This document shows positions 1 to 8,486 of a stretch of DNA of 40,549 nt, one piece after another. The stretch is from NCBI GenBank assembly GCA_947488305.1, contig CANKZM010000016.1:1-40549 (forward strand), read 5' to 3'. The position numbers and the translations under genes were made by a program. The stretch comes from an uncultured Roseobacter sp. (GTDB lineage Bacteria; Pseudomonadota; Alphaproteobacteria; Rhodobacterales; Rhodobacteraceae). Each line of letters begins with the position of its first letter. The stretch's first letter is position 1. The notes under the pieces were generated by a model. That model had not been told where the DNA came from. It saw only the letters and a list, made by a program, of their open reading frames with translations, and made no database searches.

Positions 1-1086
1 GACAATATTGCGGCCAGCGTGAACAACGGGTTTGTCTACTTTCACCGCGGACCAAGAGGCGAAGACGGCAACATCAGTTTTGATCCCGAAAATACGCCCT
101 TCCCGTCGCTGTTTCACTATAATGACAAGATCTCCCCGGATGATCACCCCATCCTCGGCTTTGACGGCAACGAGACCTTCGCCTCGCGCAACGGCCTTTA
201 CGTGCTCAAGGCCAATATCCAGCAGGGCCATGACGTCCATTCGGTGCTCGAAGACTTCACCGCGTGGAATGTTCAGGTGGGGGCAGCACTCTCCTATACC
301 GCGCATTATACGCTCAAGGACTTTGATCTGGTTGGAAACGATCCCGGACGCGCCAACATCGGTATCAATTTCGGCACGAATATATCCGACGTTACCATCG
401 TCGATTCAAACATCGAGAACTTCGATGAGGGGATCAGGCTGTCGAAGTCCTTTACGGTGGGTGCCTCCAAGGATGAGCATGAATATATCGTCGTGAACCC
501 CACCTTCGAAAACGTGCAGAATGAGCTGTCCCGGTACAATCCGGAGTACGACAGGGTTCTGTCCACAGACGACCTGCCCTATCTGAAGCCAGATATCGAG
601 CTGGACGGTCCGCTGACCTATAAAGCGGGCAGCCCGGCACCGGACACGCGCAAGATTTTGATCGAAGGGACAAAGACCGACAGCCTTGGGGAAACGGATT
701 TCCCGACCGGCTGGGACAACTTCACCGTTGGCTGGCAGGATACAATCGATCAGCTTGAAAACGAGGGGTATTACACGACCAGCGAAGGTCAGGAATACTT
801 CATGATGGATATCTTCTTCTCGGACCGTCTGAATGGTGACATCTATCTGGAAAGACACCCGGTCTTTCTGGAAAACGTCAAGTTCAGCGCGCCCAGCCAT
901 TATTCAAAGACACCCTATAACGGGGTGCAGGACTTTGGCGTTGAGGGAGATCCCACGATCGATAGTGCCATTCTGTGGGCCACGCTAACCGATGGGCAGC
1001 CTGTTCTGACCGATGAGGCGCTGGCACTTCAGGCGGAAGACGAAGAGCAGCACGCCGATGTCGTGGCAGATGACAGCATGCTGTAG
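1..1086 (+). CDS. 3' part of a probable secreted beta-helix protein (5' end outside window)
   Basis: The reading frame is open from base 1 (codons GAC AAT ATT GCG) to the TAG at 1084-1086, so this is the C-terminal part of a longer protein; the GTG at 19 is internal rather than a convincing start. The central part (about residues 75-145 of the visible sequence) has the short, Asn/Asp/Gly-rich strand-and-turn rhythm of right-handed parallel beta-helix proteins, for example the stretch GINFGTNISDVTIVDSNIEN. The composition is acidic, with an Asp/Glu-rich tail ending DDSML, as in secreted marine proteins. No membrane segment or catalytic signature is visible. Beta-helix proteins next to EPS loci are often polysaccharide lyases, epimerases or adhesins, but I cannot tell which applies. 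It converges with the manC-type gene across a hairpin. Confidence 0.6.
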   Translation, partial: DNIAASVNNGFVYFHRGPRGEDGNISFDPENTPFPSLFHYNDKISPDDHPILGFDGNETFASRNGLYVLKANIQQGHDVHSVLEDFTAWNVQVGAALSYTAHYTLKDFDLVGNDPGRANIGINFGTNISDVTIVDSNIENFDEGIRLSKSFTVGASKDEHEYIVVNPTFENVQNELSRYNPEYDRVLSTDDLPYLKPDIELDGPLTYKAGSPAPDTRKILIEGTKTDSLGETDFPTGWDNFTVGWQDTIDQLENEGYYTTSEGQEYFMMDIFFSDRLNGDIYLERHPVFLENVKFSAPSHYSKTPYNGVQDFGVEGDPTIDSAILWATLTDGQPVLTDEALALQAEDEEQHADVVADDSML

Positions 1087-1097
1087 CAGGGCTTCGG

Positions 1098-1120
1098 CGG
1101 GCAGCTGAACAGGCTGCCCG
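1098..1120. terminator. Inverted repeat between convergent genes, possible bidirectional terminator
   Basis: CGGGCAGC (1098-1105) and GCTGCCCG (1113-1120) form a perfect 8-bp stem with a 7-base loop. It lies between the stop of the beta-helix gene (1086) and the leftward stop of the manC-type gene (1127). Neither side has a clear T-run, so termination is inferred from position and stem alone. Confidence 0.5.
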
Positions 1121-1126
1121 TCCATG

Positions 1127-2548
1127 CTATCCGCGGGCGTAGACATCCTCGTAACGAATGATGTCGTCTTCGCCCAAGTATGTGCCGGTCTGCACCTCGA
1201 TCAGCACCATGGGCACCTTGCCGGGGTTTTCCATCCGGTGCACCGCCCCCAGCGGAATATAAACCGACTGGTTCTCGCTCACGAGCTTGATCTCTTCATC
1301 GATGGTCACCTTCGCGGTGCCCTCCACGACGATCCAATGCTCCGCGCGGTGGTGGTGGCTTTGCAGGGAAAGGGCCGCCCCCGGGTGCACAACGATGCGT
1401 TTGACCTGGAAGCGGTCACCGATCACAAGGCTTTCGAACCAGCCCCAGGGCCGGTGATCGCGCGGGAAAGTCTCTGCCTGGACGGCCTGTTTGGCCTTCA
1501 GCGCGGTGACCGCCAGCTTCACATCCTGCGCGCGGGATTTATCCGCCACCAATACCGCATCGGGCATGGCCACCACCAATGTGTCCTTGAGCCCCAGCCC
1601 CACGACAACCTGACCGTCACTCTCTGCCCGGAGCAGGGTCGCATCGCAATCGATTGCCGTGGCAGGCCCATGGGTCGCCACGCCGCGCCCGTCGGGGCCC
1701 ATCTCTGCCCAGACCGCATCCCAGCCGCCCAGATCAGACCAACCCGCGGAAAACGGCACGACGGCCAGATCATCGGCCTTTTCCATAACTGCATAATCGA
1801 TAGAGACATTCTCCGCCTGCCCCCAGGGCTCAGGTGCCAACCGCAGAAAGCCCAGATCAGGCTGTGCGTCTGACACAGCCGCCTTGACGGCCGCTACCAT
1901 ATCCGGCGCATGGGCCTCGAAAGCGGCGAGGATTGCCTTGACAGAGAACAGGAACAATCCGGCGTTCCACAGGTAGGCACCATCCGCGAGCATGGCTTCT
2001 GCGGTGGCAAGATCGGGTTTTTCCACAAAGCGCTTGAGCGGGGCAACACCGCCCCCCGTCTTGCCTGCCAGTTCCAGATAGCCGTACCCCGTCTCGGGCC
2101 GGTCCGGGGTAATGCCAAAGGTGACAAGCTGACCCGCGGCGGCTGCCGGGGTCGCCATGTCAACCGCAGCGCGGAAGGCCACCGCATCGGGGATCACATG
2201 ATCAGAGGGGGCCACCAGCATCAGCCCATCCGGGTCCTGTGCCGCCAGATGCAGCGCAGCGGCCAGCACCGCAGGAGCTGTGTTGCGGCCCGCAGGCTCA
2301 ATGAGCACCGCGCCGGGATCAATGCCGACCCCGGTCAATTGTTCAGTCACAATGAAACGGAAATCCGAATTGGTCACCACCACAGGGGCTGCGAACCCAG
2401 GTCCCGAAAACCGCTCCGCGGAGGCCTGAAACAGGGAATTTTCCCCAATCAGAGACGCAAATTGCTTGGGATAACTCTTGCGCGACAGCGGCCAGAGCCG
2501 GGTACCGGAGCCACCTGCAAGTAAAACCGGGGTAATCGTCTGGTTCAT
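1127..2548 (-). CDS. manC: Mannose-1-phosphate guanylyltransferase / mannose-6-phosphate isomerase
   Basis: Predicted bifunctional cytoplasmic enzyme of 473 residues that makes GDP-mannose from mannose-1-phosphate and GTP, with a C-terminal cupin domain for fructose-6-P/mannose-6-P isomerisation. The N-terminal nucleotidyltransferase signature LLAGGSGTRLWPLSRKSYPK lies at about residues 9-28, and a sugar-binding FVEKP motif follows in mid-protein. The C-terminal cupin shows QSHHHRAEHW, the metal-binding histidine motif of type II PMI enzymes. I chose the ATG at 2548 because the signature normally begins within about 10 residues of the start; the 33 extra residues upstream (to 2647) are Arg-rich and not conserved-looking. 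It is divergent from ugd, so both nucleotide-sugar genes may share a control region. GDP-mannose could feed mannosyl, fucosyl or other GDP-sugar transferases. Confidence 0.93.
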   Translation of the reverse strand: MNQTITPVLLAGGSGTRLWPLSRKSYPKQFASLIGENSLFQASAERFSGPGFAAPVVVTNSDFRFIVTEQLTGVGIDPGAVLIEPAGRNTAPAVLAAALHLAAQDPDGLMLVAPSDHVIPDAVAFRAAVDMATPAAAAGQLVTFGITPDRPETGYGYLELAGKTGGGVAPLKRFVEKPDLATAEAMLADGAYLWNAGLFLFSVKAILAAFEAHAPDMVAAVKAAVSDAQPDLGFLRLAPEPWGQAENVSIDYAVMEKADDLAVVPFSAGWSDLGGWDAVWAEMGPDGRGVATHGPATAIDCDATLLRAESDGQVVVGLGLKDTLVVAMPDAVLVADKSRAQDVKLAVTALKAKQAVQAETFPRDHRPWGWFESLVIGDRFQVKRIVVHPGAALSLQSHHHRAEHWIVVEGTAKVTIDEEIKLVSENQSVYIPLGAVHRMENPGKVPMVLIEVQTGTYLGEDDIIRYEDVYARG

Positions 2549-2622
2549 GAACAACCTACCTTCAATCTGTCCCGCTGCCGGGGCGCGGGCTCGGCTCCTC
2601 CTTTTAGGTGGCCCGCACCCGC

Positions 2623-2650
2623 GTTTGCAATGGGTTTGCAATGCCATTGC
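2623..2650. promoter_or_regulatory. Tandem and inverted GCAATG repeats between manC and ugd (possible operator)
   Basis: The 229-bp divergent space 2549-2777 contains GTTTGCAATG twice (2623-2632 and 2634-2643), repeating every 11 bp, about one helical turn. The second copy pairs with CATTGC at 2645-2650 to form GCAATG-C-CATTGC. Such an arrangement is typical of a transcription-factor site, and its position between divergent genes fits joint control. No regulator is identified and I could not pick a firm -10/-35 pair. Confidence 0.35.
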
Positions 2651-2777
2651 GGCAGGAATAGGACGCTGTCTGCAACAGGCGCGATATTGCCCCGGCCCGC
2701 TGGTGTGATCTGCCCGAGCCTGCTAACACCACCCCCATGCGCAATCGCGCCAAAATGCTGGAAGACAAGAGGATCCG

Positions 2778-4109
2778 ATGAAAATTACCATGATCGGCGC
2801 GGGATATGTCGGGTTGGTTTCCGGCGTGTGTTTTTCGGATTTTGGCCATGACGTGGTTTGCGTCGAGAAAAACCCCGACAGGCTGGCCAAGCTGCAGGCA
2901 GGTGAAGTGCCAATCTACGAGCCCGGGCTGGATGAGCTGATGGCCCGCAATGTCGAAGCCGGGCGATTGAACTTTACCGGTGATCTGGCTGAGGGGGTCA
3001 GGGATGCCGCTGCTGTTTTCATTGCCGTGGGGACCCCAACGCGGCGCGGCGATGGGCATGCAGATCTTTCTTACGTGATGCAGGCCGCCCGGGAGATCGC
3101 GAACGCGCTGACCGATTATGCGGTCGTGGTCACCAAATCCACCGTTCCCGTAGGCACCAACCGCACCGTGAAAGAGGTCATTGCCACAACCAATCCGGAG
3201 GCTGATTTCGACGTGGCCTCCAACCCGGAATTCCTGCGCGAAGGGGCGGCAATTGATGATTTCATGCGCCCTGACCGGATCGTTGTAGGGGTGGAAACCG
3301 ACCGCGCGGCAGAGGTCATGCAGGAAATCTACAGACCTTTATACCTTCGTGACTTCCCGATCATGACCACCGATCTGGAAAGTGCGGAGATGATCAAATA
3401 CGCCGCCAACGCCTTTCTGGCGACCAAGATCACCTTCATCAATGAAATCGCCGCCCTCTGCGAACGCACCGGCGCCGACGTCAAAGCGGTCTCCAAGGGG
3501 ATGGGATCGGACCTGCGCATCGGGTCGAAGTTCCTGCACGCAGGGCCCGGTTATGGTGGCTCCTGCTTTCCCAAGGACACCAAGGCGCTTGCCCGCATTG
3601 GACAGGATCACGCGAGCCCGATGCAACTCACCGAGACGGTGATCAAGGTCAATGAAGAGATCAAACGCCGCATGGTCGACAAGGTTTTTGATCTTTGCGG
3701 TGGCTCGGTCAATCACAAGACCGTGGCGGTGCTGGGCGTGACCTTCAAACCCAACACGGATGATATGCGCGATGCACCCTCGCTCACCATCGTGCCGGCA
3801 TTGGTGGGCAATGGGGCGCATGTGCGGGTGGTCGATCCACAAGGTCACCGCGAGGCAGCCGAGCTCTTGCCCGGTGTCACCTGGCATGAGGATGCCTATG
3901 AAGCTGCAGCAGATGCTGATGCGGTCATCATCCTCACCGAATGGAACGAATTCCGTGCCCTCGATCTGGCGCGCCTGGCCGACACCATGCGCAGCCCGAA
4001 GATGGCCGACCTGCGCAATATCTATTCCGCCGAAGTTGCCAGAGATGCAGGCTTTACCGCCTATACCTCGGTCGGTCGGCGCGGGATCGACGATACCGGG
4101 GCGGAATAA
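2778..4109 (+). CDS. ugd: UDP-glucose 6-dehydrogenase
   Basis: A 443-residue cytoplasmic NAD-dependent enzyme expected to oxidise UDP-glucose twice to UDP-glucuronate, a precursor of acidic exopolysaccharide. The N-terminal Rossmann motif GAGYVGLVSG lies at residues 8-17. The central dimer domain carries the catalytic loop GPGYGGSCFPKDT, with the nucleophilic cysteine at residue 263. The C-terminal UDP-binding domain contains VLGVTFKPNTDDMRDAPS. Length and motif order are normal. The ATG at 2778 has AAGAGGA just upstream. GDP-mannose dehydrogenase is the related alternative, but the N-terminus with CFSDFGHDVVCVEK is that of Ugd. It converges with the sulfotransferase gene across only 27 bp and has no obvious terminator hairpin. 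Confidence 0.93.
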   Translation: MKITMIGAGYVGLVSGVCFSDFGHDVVCVEKNPDRLAKLQAGEVPIYEPGLDELMARNVEAGRLNFTGDLAEGVRDAAAVFIAVGTPTRRGDGHADLSYVMQAAREIANALTDYAVVVTKSTVPVGTNRTVKEVIATTNPEADFDVASNPEFLREGAAIDDFMRPDRIVVGVETDRAAEVMQEIYRPLYLRDFPIMTTDLESAEMIKYAANAFLATKITFINEIAALCERTGADVKAVSKGMGSDLRIGSKFLHAGPGYGGSCFPKDTKALARIGQDHASPMQLTETVIKVNEEIKRRMVDKVFDLCGGSVNHKTVAVLGVTFKPNTDDMRDAPSLTIVPALVGNGAHVRVVDPQGHREAAELLPGVTWHEDAYEAAADADAVIILTEWNEFRALDLARLADTMRSPKMADLRNIYSAEVARDAGFTAYTSVGRRGIDDTGAE

Positions 4110-4136
4110 CAGCCACCCCCTTCCCTGCCCCGAAGA

Positions 4137-5627
4137 TCACACCGCGCTGGAATGGTTTTCAGAGCGTGGGGTATCCCCCTGAACCGCCCGGGCTGCCAAG
4201 GCCTGATAAATCTGTTCCGCCTGTGCCAGCAGATCCGGATCAAAAACCGAAGCATCGGTCTCATCCGGCGTGGACCTGAAATAGCGCGCGAAATCGACCT
4301 CGCCTGTCTCCATCTCCAGCCTGCGGCAGAGCGCCTGCATGGTCTGAACGGGGGTGCGGCGCAGATCGTCCTGCACGATGATGTGGCAGTTTTCCGCATG
4401 GCGCTGCACTTCGGCAAAGCCCGCAATCCAATAGGCCAGCCAGTAATTGGCGGATCGCGGGTCATGGCTGCCCTTGTCAAAGCCCTCGAACCCGATGGGT
4501 TTGTGCAACAGCCCGAACTCCAGATGACCAATGTCGCGCATGTAGCGTTTGGTGAACTCATCCTCTGTCTGCTGTTTGAGGAAATTCTCATGCTGGCGCA
4601 GCAGGGAGTTTGCATGGGCCGCCGGGTGGCGCAGCGGGACCACGATGTCACAGGCCTCGAACATCTTCGGCAGCAATGCCAGCCGCGCGATATTGGCATT
4701 GTTCTTGGAGAGGTAACGCGCCGCGTCCAGACGCCGTACCAGGGTCAGTTTTCGCGCGAGCGCCAGAAAGAAACTGCGCGCCTCTGGTTTGAGATCCGAC
4801 CCGGTCCAGAGCGCAATGCGGTCTTTTTCATATTTTTCAGGCCAGTAAAGCTTCCAGTAGACCTCATCAAAAGCTTCGGGGCTGTCGAGATCGATGCTCA
4901 GACCATCCCCATGGGCGCGTTTTTGTTTTTCCACCTTGCGTTTAAGCGGCGCGCTGAGCCGGTTCCAGAGCAGCGGCGCGGTGACAAAGGGCATCTCGCG
5001 GTAGGTCAGCGTCACCGTCTGCGGCACATCGTTGAGCGCATTGAGCACGGCCGTTGTCCCGCCCCGGGCCAATGAGGTGATCAGGACCGGCGGGCGGTCG
5101 GGGATCCCGGCCGCGGCACGTCCAAAAAACAAGTTTTCAAGGCGGGTCATCAGCCGCTGAATGCCGCCTCCCGAAAAAGCCAGCATGTGCAGGAACCGGT
5201 CGCCACCGGTATTGCTGGCCTGCGAGACGACGCCCGTTTCGCTGGGGCCTGCGCGGCGCTTCAACAGCCAGACCAGTACGATCAGTACAAGGCTGACGCC
5301 GATGATATAATCCAGACGCAGCATCAGATCGAGCACATCCTGTGCAACTGCGATCCCCAGCAGATCCGCCCCCCAGAGCGGGAGTGCCGCCGCCAGCAGG
5401 CACAGGATCAAACGCCACAGGAGCGATCCGCTGCCCAGCACCAGAGCGATCCCGGCCTTGCGAACGGCTGCTTCCTTGTCGTCATCCGACAAAGCACTGT
5501 CGAGCATCGCGGAAAGACCCGCATTGGCCTGGGCAATGACGCGCCGGGCGGTGCCTACGATACCGCTGAAATAAAGTCCGGCAGCAAATCCAAGAACCGC
5601 TACCAGAGAAACAAGAAAGCCGGTCAT
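4137..5627 (-). CDS. Membrane-anchored sulfotransferase
   Basis: A 496-residue protein with an N-terminal membrane module (hydrophobic segments near residues 3-22, 70-90 and 105-125) followed by a soluble sulfotransferase-fold domain. The motif VLITSLARGGTTAVLNAL matches the 5'-phosphosulfate-binding loop of PAPS-dependent sulfotransferases. Downstream, IVVPLRHPAAHANSL resembles the 3'-phosphate-binding RxP...S motif. Family knowledge predicts transfer of sulfate from PAPS to a hydroxyl or amine, here probably of a sugar (inference from the EPS context). The start ATG overlaps the stop of the preceding small gene as ATGA (5624-5627), implying translational coupling. The membrane module suggests action on a lipid-linked or membrane-assembled glycan. 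The acceptor is unknown. Confidence 0.8.
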   Translation of the reverse strand: MTGFLVSLVAVLGFAAGLYFSGIVGTARRVIAQANAGLSAMLDSALSDDDKEAAVRKAGIALVLGSGSLLWRLILCLLAAALPLWGADLLGIAVAQDVLDLMLRLDYIIGVSLVLIVLVWLLKRRAGPSETGVVSQASNTGGDRFLHMLAFSGGGIQRLMTRLENLFFGRAAAGIPDRPPVLITSLARGGTTAVLNALNDVPQTVTLTYREMPFVTAPLLWNRLSAPLKRKVEKQKRAHGDGLSIDLDSPEAFDEVYWKLYWPEKYEKDRIALWTGSDLKPEARSFFLALARKLTLVRRLDAARYLSKNNANIARLALLPKMFEACDIVVPLRHPAAHANSLLRQHENFLKQQTEDEFTKRYMRDIGHLEFGLLHKPIGFEGFDKGSHDPRSANYWLAYWIAGFAEVQRHAENCHIIVQDDLRRTPVQTMQALCRRLEMETGEVDFARYFRSTPDETDASVFDPDLLAQAEQIYQALAARAVQGDTPRSENHSSAV

Positions 5628-5845
5628 TCGCTTTCGGTGTTGGTATCAGTCGTCTGCGTTTTCTGACGCGCCCGCATCATCCGCTTGAGCGGATACCACA
5701 GGAAGCCGACCAGCAGCAGCAAGATGCCACCGACCACCGCGATGAGGACGCCAATCGCCCCCAATCCCGCACCGGGCCCGATATAGGCAAAGGCGGGGGT
5801 GGCGAAAATGAACAGGCTTACAAAGGCAGTATAGAACTTCATCAT
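5624..5845 (-). CDS. Small signal-peptide membrane protein of the sulfation cassette
   Basis: A 73-residue protein with a signal-peptide-like start (hydrophobic core then TPAFA, probable cleavage before YIGPGAG), then one long hydrophobic helix (about residues 27-50) with WYPLKRMMR at its cytoplasmic edge and a short polar Thr/Glu tail. The start at 5845 is favoured because the upstream ASST-like gene's TAG stop is followed by a GAAGG ribosome site about 10 bases before tandem ATG codons; the longer form to 5869 would overlap that gene and add eight unlikely residues. It sits between two genes of sulfotransferase type and overlaps the second by 4 nt. I do not recognise a characterised family. 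A scaffold, chaperone or membrane partner of either neighbour is possible, purely from context. Confidence 0.72.
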   Translation of the reverse strand: MMKFYTAFVSLFIFATPAFAYIGPGAGLGAIGVLIAVVGGILLLLVGFLWYPLKRMMRARQKTQTTDTNTESE

Positions 5846-5859
5846 AATAGCATTACCTT

Positions 5860-7197
5860 CTACTGGCATTGTGTTTTGAGTGAGGCGAAAAAGGCTTCAT
5901 CCATTTCCGGCGGCAGGACTTTTGCCATCAATACCCGGCCGATCAGCCCCCCCTCGATGATATTGGTATAGCGCCAGGCAAGGGTGCCGTCAGGCAGATA
6001 TTCCAAAGCGCGTCCTTCGGCGCTGGACGTGACCAGGATATTGCCATTATCGAGGCGCTGATGCACGCCCATGATGGCGGTGAAGAACCCATCCTCGCCC
6101 TCCCCGCTCAATGCAACACGCGAGGCACCCGTCCGGGCATCAATTTCCACGATGCGGCTGGCCCGTGGGATGGGTTCGGTGGAGGGCACGAGATTGCGGT
6201 TGTCGAAGACGGAAATAACGTCATTCGGCAGGAAGTCCGGATCATGGTGGCGCAGCACATGGCCGGTGGAGATGAACTTGATCTCCAGTGTTTCGGGATC
6301 AAACACGAAAACCGTGTTGATGTTGCGCAGGGAGACCATGATGTCGCCCGGCGCAAAAACCTCTGACGGCTGACCTACGGGGAAGACATCCACGTCGTTG
6401 AGATGCAGGGTATCCCCTGTCACCAACGTGTCCGAGTTCCGGATATTGGACAGGAACAAAAGTCCCTCCAGATCATTCTGACGCAAAATGTCGATGATCT
6501 CGATCTCGCGCAGAACCTCACCGGTCTCACTGATCTTCTGCAGGGTCCAGGACCGCAGCGGGGCCCCGTGGTTCTGGTGTCCGGTCGGCCCCCTGGCGAC
6601 ATAGCGTTCCGCCGCCGCCCAAAGCACGCCCTGATCAGAGTAATGCACCGCGTGATGGCCCAGATTATCGAGCTTCCAGAGCACCTCCCCGCAGGCATCC
6701 ATGCGGAACGTGCTCAGGTGTTCGAAATTTGCCACGATGCTGCCATCGGGCAGAAGTTCAATCCCGTGCAGATACATGCCCACATCGCCGCGAGGGCGCA
6801 GTTTCTCGGGAATACTGTCCGGCACCTCTGGCCAGACCTCGGACCAGATCGGGACCCATTCGTGCAGGATACGCCCGTCCCGGTCCATGATGCGAACGAA
6901 ACTGTCCCGACCCCGCTGGCGAATACCCATGACCATCAGCAACCCCGGAGCCACCTGATCCGGCAAGAACGCTTCGGCGACGACCTGATCTGGCGCCGCT
7001 TCCCGGGTCAGAAGGCGGTCGCTGGGATTGAGAAGCTCGCGCACCTCGGCGACAAGCTTTTTAGCCGTCGGAATGGGAAAGAGGTTATTCCTATGGGCAA
7101 TGACGCCATAAGAAAAAGCCGACCCGGAGATCACGAGTACCAGAGACGCGCAAAACAGATAAAACGGTAAATTTTTACTAAAACCCCGAGAGCTCAC
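5860..7197 (-). CDS. Arylsulfotransferase (ASST)-like beta-propeller protein
   Basis: A 445-residue protein with one N-terminal membrane anchor or uncleaved signal (about residues 10-30), then a periplasmic domain made of repeated propeller blades. ASST-family patterns include DGRILHEW near residue 104, a His-Asn-Asp block (LHLNDVDVFP), RHHDPDFLPNDVISVFDN, and MGVHQRLDNGNILVTSS ahead of EYLPDGTLAWRY. Family enzymes move sulfate between phenolic esters through a histidine and do not use PAPS; whether this one is catalytic is not shown here. It starts at a GTG (7197) preceded by AGGAAGG at good spacing. It heads a tight three-gene leftward unit with the small membrane protein and the sulfotransferase. 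A non-enzymatic sugar- or sulfate-binding role is the main alternative. Confidence 0.75.
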   Translation of the reverse strand: MSSRGFSKNLPFYLFCASLVLVISGSAFSYGVIAHRNNLFPIPTAKKLVAEVRELLNPSDRLLTREAAPDQVVAEAFLPDQVAPGLLMVMGIRQRGRDSFVRIMDRDGRILHEWVPIWSEVWPEVPDSIPEKLRPRGDVGMYLHGIELLPDGSIVANFEHLSTFRMDACGEVLWKLDNLGHHAVHYSDQGVLWAAAERYVARGPTGHQNHGAPLRSWTLQKISETGEVLREIEIIDILRQNDLEGLLFLSNIRNSDTLVTGDTLHLNDVDVFPVGQPSEVFAPGDIMVSLRNINTVFVFDPETLEIKFISTGHVLRHHDPDFLPNDVISVFDNRNLVPSTEPIPRASRIVEIDARTGASRVALSGEGEDGFFTAIMGVHQRLDNGNILVTSSAEGRALEYLPDGTLAWRYTNIIEGGLIGRVLMAKVLPPEMDEAFFASLKTQCQ

Positions 7198-7340
7198 GGC
7201 ACCCTTCCTCGCTATACCATCGGGTCACATAAGCACACCCTGGCCATTTCAACAGGGAAATAACCTGATTACAGGTCCAAACAACAGGGTTTTCTCACTT
7301 CTGTGGCCCAGGCTTTCCTGCATCTGTTAAATCGCAAGCA

Positions 7341-8486
7341 TCAACTCAACTGTGCACGCCGCGACAGAGGAAAGGGTTCGAACACCACCCGGGCGCCGAT
7401 CAGTTTGAGCAGGTGATCCAGAAACAGGCTGACCAGAACAGCCAGCACGGTGCACAGGGGGACGGCAACCAGCGGTAATCCGGGGATTTCCGTGCCGACA
7501 AGCGTCATTGCGAGAACGGCAAGAACAAGGTTGTGCATCAGGTAAATTGGTAAGCTGCGCCGCCCGAAATAGGACAGGAAGGACCGCGTGATCTCAATTC
7601 TCGACAGAAAAATTGCAGCGCCAATGCCAACCCCCAGCCCGCCTGCGGAACGGATCACGAGAAGAGCACCGTCATCCAGACGGCCCGGCCAGAAATCAGG
7701 TAGCAGTTTCGTGGCCAGCACCACCATCATGCCCCCCAGAAACAAGGCCAGCGGATGGCGTGAGGACCCTGTCAGAAAGCTACGCCCGATCAGCGCCGGG
7801 ATGACAAAAAACGGCAGGTACCGCAGAACCGCCTCGGGGGGCATGGTCCAGCCCCATTCCGTTGGCAGGTTGGTCTCGCCCAGAACGCCTGCCCCCAGCG
7901 ACAAGGCAACCGCCAGATAGGGCACGCGGCGCAAAGAGCGGGCAAACACCAGATAGAAGGCCAGCGCCCAGATGAACCAGATGCCCGTCCGCGCCGGGTG
8001 GAGCAGGTTATAGATCCATTCCAGCGGCATGCTGGCATTGAACGTGGCAAAGGGATGCCAGAGGAAATACTTGTAGAGCACGATATGAACCAGGCTCCAC
8101 AGGGAAAAGATATAGATCAGCTGCCACAGTCTTTTCTCCATGACGGTCGCCCAGTTTTTCTGAATGAGGGACGCGGCCAGAACGCCTGAGAGGGCAAAGA
8201 AAAGCGGCATGCGCACCGGGCGGAAGGCAGAATTGACAAAGGTGTAGACGTCAACGGAAAGCGCAATTGGATTGAGATAGACATGGGCATGCAGCAGAAC
8301 CACCAGCAGGATCGACATGCCCTTGGCCACATCAACCCACGCGATCCTGTCTTTCGATACAGCCCCAGAGCCATAGGCCCGTACAGCATGCGCTGCCGTT
8401 ACTGAGGTCTTTGCTGACACAGCACCCATGCTGCTGCGGTTCCGGGAAGCATCCTGGCGGGCGGGGGAGATCGTCGACGTGCTCAT
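7341..8486 (-). CDS. Acyltransferase 3 family membrane protein
   Basis: A 381-residue inner-membrane protein with about ten hydrophobic segments, matching the acyltransferase-3 (OafA/ExoZ/NodX) family. The diagnostic start of the domain, RIAWVDVAKGMSILLVVLLH, lies near residue 47 with the conserved histidine at its end. It is followed by FRPVRMPLFFALSG, and SLPIYLMHNL comes near the C-terminus. Family members usually transfer O-acetyl or succinyl groups to sugars of surface polysaccharides. The first 45 residues are polar and low in complexity; no good ribosome site precedes the ATG at 8486, so the start is uncertain. The gene runs the same way as the sulfation cassette with a 143-bp gap (7198-7340). 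A perfect TTAA-N7-TTAA site lies 25 bp upstream. Confidence 0.85.
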   Translation of the reverse strand: MSTSTISPARQDASRNRSSMGAVSAKTSVTAAHAVRAYGSGAVSKDRIAWVDVAKGMSILLVVLLHAHVYLNPIALSVDVYTFVNSAFRPVRMPLFFALSGVLAASLIQKNWATVMEKRLWQLIYIFSLWSLVHIVLYKYFLWHPFATFNASMPLEWIYNLLHPARTGIWFIWALAFYLVFARSLRRVPYLAVALSLGAGVLGETNLPTEWGWTMPPEAVLRYLPFFVIPALIGRSFLTGSSRHPLALFLGGMMVVLATKLLPDFWPGRLDDGALLVIRSAGGLGVGIGAAIFLSRIEITRSFLSYFGRRSLPIYLMHNLVLAVLAMTLVGTEIPGLPLVAVPLCTVLAVLVSLFLDHLLKLIGARVVFEPFPLSRRAQLS

